Made by a program: the position numbers and the translations under genes. DNA of 8,599 bases. Source: a bacterium (GTDB lineage Bacteria > Dependentiae > Babeliae > Babeliales > RVW-14). The stretch is taken from NCBI GenBank assembly GCA_010027825.1, contig RGUK01000053.1, positions 1-8,599 of the forward strand, written 5' to 3'. Each line of letters opens with the position of its first letter. Positions within the stretch are counted from its first letter, which is position 1. The notes under the pieces are model-generated. The model was not told where the DNA came from. It saw only the letters and a list, made by a program, of their open reading frames with translations, and did no database searches. Shown piece after piece: positions 6,513 to 8,599 of the stretch.

Positions 6513-6542
6513 AAATATGCCCGTTTTTGGCGAAGTATTTAG
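6511..6542. repeat. Inverted repeat with perfect 7-bp arms (hairpin), adjacent copy of the same geometry
   Basis: CTAAATA (6511-6517) and TATTTAG (6536-6542) are perfect complements around an 18-nt interior, the same arm and loop lengths as the neighbouring hairpin but with different sequence. The interior has a G-T pair next to the arms and a small GCC/GGC inner stem (6519-6521 with 6529-6531) closed by a T-rich loop. It abuts the next inverted repeat with no gap. Confidence 0.55.
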
Positions 6543-6590
6543 TGTTACGGAACCGAGACTTAAAAATTTTTGAGCATAGGTTTCGTAACA
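6543..6590. repeat. Inverted repeat immediately after the adaptor gene stop codon
   Basis: TGTTACG (6543-6549) pairs with CGTAACA (6584-6590). After one G-T position the stem resumes for four more pairs (AACC with GGTT), giving 12 positions. The 24-nt loop contains the palindrome AAAAATTTTT (6562-6571). The outer base is directly next to the adaptor stop codon (6591-6593). No U-tract follows on the minus strand, so it is not a standard intrinsic terminator. It could protect the 3' end of the message or be a protein-binding site. Confidence 0.5.
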
Positions 6591-7598
6591 TCAGTACCGG
6601 ATACGAATCGCGTCCGTGTAGGCACTGTACTTGTAGTTCGACGTGACTTCGCCGTAGCAACTCTCAAGATTGATACTGGCTTTCGTGGCCCGAACCCACT
6701 CGCGATACGCCTGCCAACGCGCCTGGCCGGCACGCTCGTACGAGGCTTCTTTATTCTGATCGTCAATCGACATACCGGCTGCCGAATAACCTAACTGATT
6801 ACGGCGGTACTGCTCGGCCACCATAAAGAACAAGTTGGCACAGATTCCTTCCAACCAGTGATACCGGAATGGAAAGTTTTGCGTGTTATACGTGTTGTCG
6901 AGCGGCGGCGGCACCTCATTCCAGTACATGACCGGTCGAGTGATAGCCAGTGCGATCTCGGCGTCATCGAACATAACGTGCTCAAGTAAATAACTTTCAG
7001 CGGGGCTTGAGTCGCGAAGGTGGAGCCGAATTTCGGCTATACTGGGCGGGCCGTTTTGATTTCCTTGCGGCCCGAACGTGCTGCGGTTGATAATGACCGA
7101 GAAGATGTTTGAAAACACAACCGGCGGCGGGTTTTCATCCGGGTTGGTGTTGTCGATAAGGGCCATTTCGCCGTAGTAGATGCCCGGATACTTCGTGATC
7201 TCTTTTGTTAACTGCACGCGTACGCGGCCAGTTTCAGCGTCGAACAGTTCGGTGTCGAGTTGCAGGGGCGGGCGTGTGTTTCCGAGTGCCAGTTGCTCTT
7301 TGAGGCGGAAAACAACCTTAAACGCTACCGGCGGGTCCTCGCCGCCAAATCCGCACGGCCGAAGATCGACGGGCCTACCCTGCGAGTCGATCATATTCCA
7401 GTCGATATGGGCTGCCTGCCCCTGTGTTACGGAGACGGCCCTGGTACGCGTCAGGACGGGTACGCCGTTCGTTTTCGATACGGGAGCCGACAGGGCGTCT
7501 TGCTGGGCACAAGACTCAGGGAATAGCACTGGAGCCGCAGAGAGGTTCGGGTCGCAAGTGATAAGGGGATTCGTCGACGGGGTGGCGATTACGACCAT
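6591..7598 (-). CDS. Putative head-tail adaptor with an extra N-terminal beta domain
   Basis: The 335-aa product seems to have two parts. Residues about 45-172 are beta-rich: SVTQGQAAHIDWNMIDSQGR, then AFKVVFRLKEQ, then a strand series ending GIYYGEMALID and VVFSNIFSVIIN. This resembles the Ig-like or BppU-type N-terminal domains found in phage baseplate and virion proteins. Residues about 186-335 are helical, starting SIAEIRLHLRDSSPAESYLL, with a long helix pair (LLEHVMFDDAEIALAITRPV, then LEGICANLFFMVAEQYRRNQ), and ending ERAGQARWQAYREWVRATKA and a short C-terminal tail. A helical bundle opening with a sentence-like LRDxxP turn is common in head-tail adaptors that dock on the portal ring (gp6 or YqbG type). 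ATG 7598 has GGAG about 8 nt upstream. The position between capsid and neck genes agrees. The domain reading is inference from pattern, not a database match. Confidence 0.62.
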   Translation of the reverse strand: MVVIATPSTNPLITCDPNLSAAPVLFPESCAQQDALSAPVSKTNGVPVLTRTRAVSVTQGQAAHIDWNMIDSQGRPVDLRPCGFGGEDPPVAFKVVFRLKEQLALGNTRPPLQLDTELFDAETGRVRVQLTKEITKYPGIYYGEMALIDNTNPDENPPPVVFSNIFSVIINRSTFGPQGNQNGPPSIAEIRLHLRDSSPAESYLLEHVMFDDAEIALAITRPVMYWNEVPPPLDNTYNTQNFPFRYHWLEGICANLFFMVAEQYRRNQLGYSAAGMSIDDQNKEASYERAGQARWQAYREWVRATKASINLESCYGEVTSNYKYSAYTDAIRIRY

Positions 7599-7623
7599 GG
7601 TTTTGCTCCGTTATTTAATGCTA

Positions 7624-7629
7624 ATTATA
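7624..7629 (-). promoter_or_regulatory. Candidate -10 element (TATAAT) before the adaptor gene
   Basis: A perfect TATAAT on the minus strand starts two bases past the outer arm of the terminator hairpin. Initiation about 7 nt downstream, near 7617, would leave a leader of about 20 nt containing the GGAG site of the adaptor gene. There is no recognisable -35 hexamer at 16-18 nt; that position falls within the terminator stem. The region is AT-rich, so chance occurrence is possible. Confidence 0.38.
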
Positions 7630-7630
7630 C

Positions 7631-7675
7631 AAACAGAAAAGGGCTGACCACGAATGTGGCCAGCCCCTCTGTTTT
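7631..7675 (-). terminator. Rho-independent terminator after the 108-aa gene
   Basis: On the minus strand GGGCTGGCCAC (7656-7666) pairs with GTGGTCAGCCC (7641-7651) around the loop ATTC, an 11-bp stem with one G-U pair. It is followed by TTTTCTGTTTG. The flanks AAACAG (7631-7636) and CTGTTT (7669-7674) pair again outside it, so the structure may also work rightward. The central imperfect pair is G-U leftward and A-C rightward, favouring leftward transcripts. It begins about 20 bp after the stop codon at 7696 and closes the capsid-side transcription unit. Confidence 0.82.
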
Positions 7676-7695
7676 GAACAAATTGTTCGGGCAGA

Positions 7696-8022
7696 TTAGC
7701 TGTCCCAACCGGTCGGCGGTGTAACCGTGCCGAGCGCGTTGTTAGTGAGCTTGATCTGATCGTGGCTGCCGTCCTGCGTGTCCGTGAGGTACACAGCCGG
7801 CGACGAGGTAACAATCAGAGTGCCGTCAGCAAGTGCACGCTCAAGAGCCTTGAACTGCCGCTGACCGCCACGTCCGCCCTTGCCCACAGCGGCTACCAGA
7901 TCACCAGGGACCGTGTAGGTCTCGTTGTTGGCGAGGCGCTTGCCGTGAGCACCGAGAAAGCCGAACACCCGGGCAGCGCCCGAGACGTTCTTAACTGTTG
8001 TGTATAAACCAGATACTGCCAT
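7696..8022 (-). CDS. Small probable virion structural protein, 108 aa
   Basis: No family is recognised with certainty. The product is compact and beta-rich, without signal peptide or membrane span. Its start (AVSGLYTTVKNVSGAARVFG) looks like a strand pair. HGKRLANNETYTVPGDLVAA gives a basic loop and a Pro-Gly-Asp turn. A Gly-rich basic stretch and a short helix (GGRGGQRQFKALERALADGT) follow, then a strand ending in SSPAVYLTDT. The last 20 residues are polar and probably flexible. ATG 8022 has GGAG 9 nt upstream, 20 bp after the previous stop. Lying between the probable capsid gene and the adaptor gene, and ending the unit at a strong terminator, it could be a capsid decoration or connector component. 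That is inference from location only. Confidence 0.8.
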   Translation of the reverse strand: MAVSGLYTTVKNVSGAARVFGFLGAHGKRLANNETYTVPGDLVAAVGKGGRGGQRQFKALERALADGTLIVTSSPAVYLTDTQDGSHDQIKLTNNALGTVTPPTGWDS

Positions 8023-8042
8023 TGTTAGTTACTCCATTCTCT

Positions 8043-8429
8043 TCAGGACGCGTTCTGCATGGCGGCAGCCGCGGCAGCTTGAAGCGTCAAAACAGCACTC
8101 GCAATCGAGGGCTGCTCGGCCGCTACGTCAGCCGCACTCTTGAAAGCGGCTGTCTTTTCAACCGGACCACCGAAGCCCGCCCCGGCAAGGACGGCGTCCA
8201 ACTGCTTGTTAGCAGCCGACAGACCCGACACTTGCGCGGCAGCGGCCTTCTCCTGCTCCGCCGTGTAGAGCACATGGAGTTTGTTGGCAAGCGACCACAT
8301 TTCGGCGGCCTCTTCTTGCGACCGCGGGGCAACCCCGTGGGCGGCCAACTTTTCAAAGAAATACGGCGCGGCAAGTTCCGCCACAATCGTGGCATACGCT
8401 TGGTCGGCCGCCTGTTTAACCTGATCCAT
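8043..8429 (-). CDS. Ala-rich helical phage protein downstream of capsid gene, 128 aa
   Basis: I recognise no named function. The N-terminal half (1-65) looks well folded and helical: QAYATIVAELAAPYFFEKLA, then HGVAPRSQEEAAEMWSLANK, with conserved-looking aromatic and Pro positions. The second half is dominated by Ala, with helical runs (EKAAAAQVSGLSAANKQLDA) and an Ala-rich C-terminus ending in AAAAAMQNAS. ATG 8429 is preceded by AAAGGAGC at good spacing. The gene lies 32 bp after the preceding stop and 20 bp before the next start, so it is co-transcribed with both. The Ala-rich tail might be disordered or coiled. A role in capsid assembly or as a minor head protein fits its position but cannot be shown here. 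Confidence 0.8.
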   Translation of the reverse strand: MDQVKQAADQAYATIVAELAAPYFFEKLAAHGVAPRSQEEAAEMWSLANKLHVLYTAEQEKAAAAQVSGLSAANKQLDAVLAGAGFGGPVEKTAAFKSAADVAAEQPSIASAVLTLQAAAAAAMQNAS

Positions 8430-8461
8430 AACTGTGCTCCTTTAGTTAATTCCTACACGGC

Positions 8462-8599
8462 TCACTTGAAGTCAACGCGAGCCAGGCCGTTCGTGTGACC
8501 GAACGAGCCGCCTTGCGTGTTGTAGGCAAAGTACTCGAGCATGTACGCCTCACGACGGATGTACATCGTGGTGGGCTCAAGCTCGTAGTTCTTGCCGAT
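8462..8599 (-). CDS. Probable major capsid protein, C-terminal fragment
   Basis: The frame enters from the right edge and ends at TGA (8462-8464), giving the last 45 residues. They include MYIRREAYMLEYFAYNTQGG and, just before the stop, GHTNGLARVDFK. A basic strand, an aromatic-rich segment (MLEYFAYN), a Gly-rich turn, and a short strand ending in Arg-Val-Asp-Phe match the C-termini of HK97-fold major capsid proteins, where the last strand returns to the axial domain. The position at the head of a head-to-tail gene series supports this. With only 45 residues visible, another structural protein cannot be excluded. Confidence 0.55.
   Translation of the reverse strand: MGKNYELEPTTMYIRREAYMLEYFAYNTQGGSFGHTNGLARVDFK

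Overview
The window looks like part of a tailed bacteriophage genome with a contractile tail (myovirus type). Every gene I can support lies on the minus strand, so transcription runs from right (8599) to left (1). Most starts have strong Shine-Dalgarno sites (AAGGAG or GGAG at normal spacing), so the host is a bacterium. I cannot narrow the host further. There is no tRNA, integrase, insertion sequence or CRISPR array here.

In transcription order the layout is: the C-terminal end of a probable major capsid protein (8462-8599); a 128-aa Ala-rich helical protein (8043-8429); a 108-aa small probable virion protein (7696-8022); a strong intrinsic terminator (7631-7675); a 335-aa putative head-tail adaptor with an extra N-terminal beta-rich domain (6591-7598); a 170-bp intergenic stretch packed with hairpins (6457-6590); a 195-aa helical protein of unknown function (5833-6420); a second terminator (5693-5741); a putative neck or head-closure protein with a four-cysteine zinc motif (4310-5599); a 61-aa coupled small ORF (4125-4310); a putative tail-terminator or tail-completion protein (3443-4165); a very long tail sheath protein of 965 aa (449-3346); and a putative tail tube protein that runs off the left edge (1-430). 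Capsid, adaptor, neck, tail terminator, sheath, tube is the usual morphogenetic order in contractile-tailed phages. That order supports the functional calls where the sequence alone is weak.

The genes would together build the capsid shell, the adaptor and neck that close the packaged head, the terminator that caps the tail, and the contractile sheath around its tube. Expression appears to be split into short units. Two terminators are each followed closely by a -10-like hexamer, and a third -10-like hexamer precedes the sheath gene. Two of these three have a T-run exactly 17 nt upstream.

The points most worth a second look are the hairpin cluster at 6457-6590, two tandem related beta-domains inserted in the sheath, the apparent adaptor fusion, the zinc-motif neck protein, and the terminator/-10 pairs. 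I see no complete unknown multi-gene system; the novelty is within a divergent virion-assembly module.
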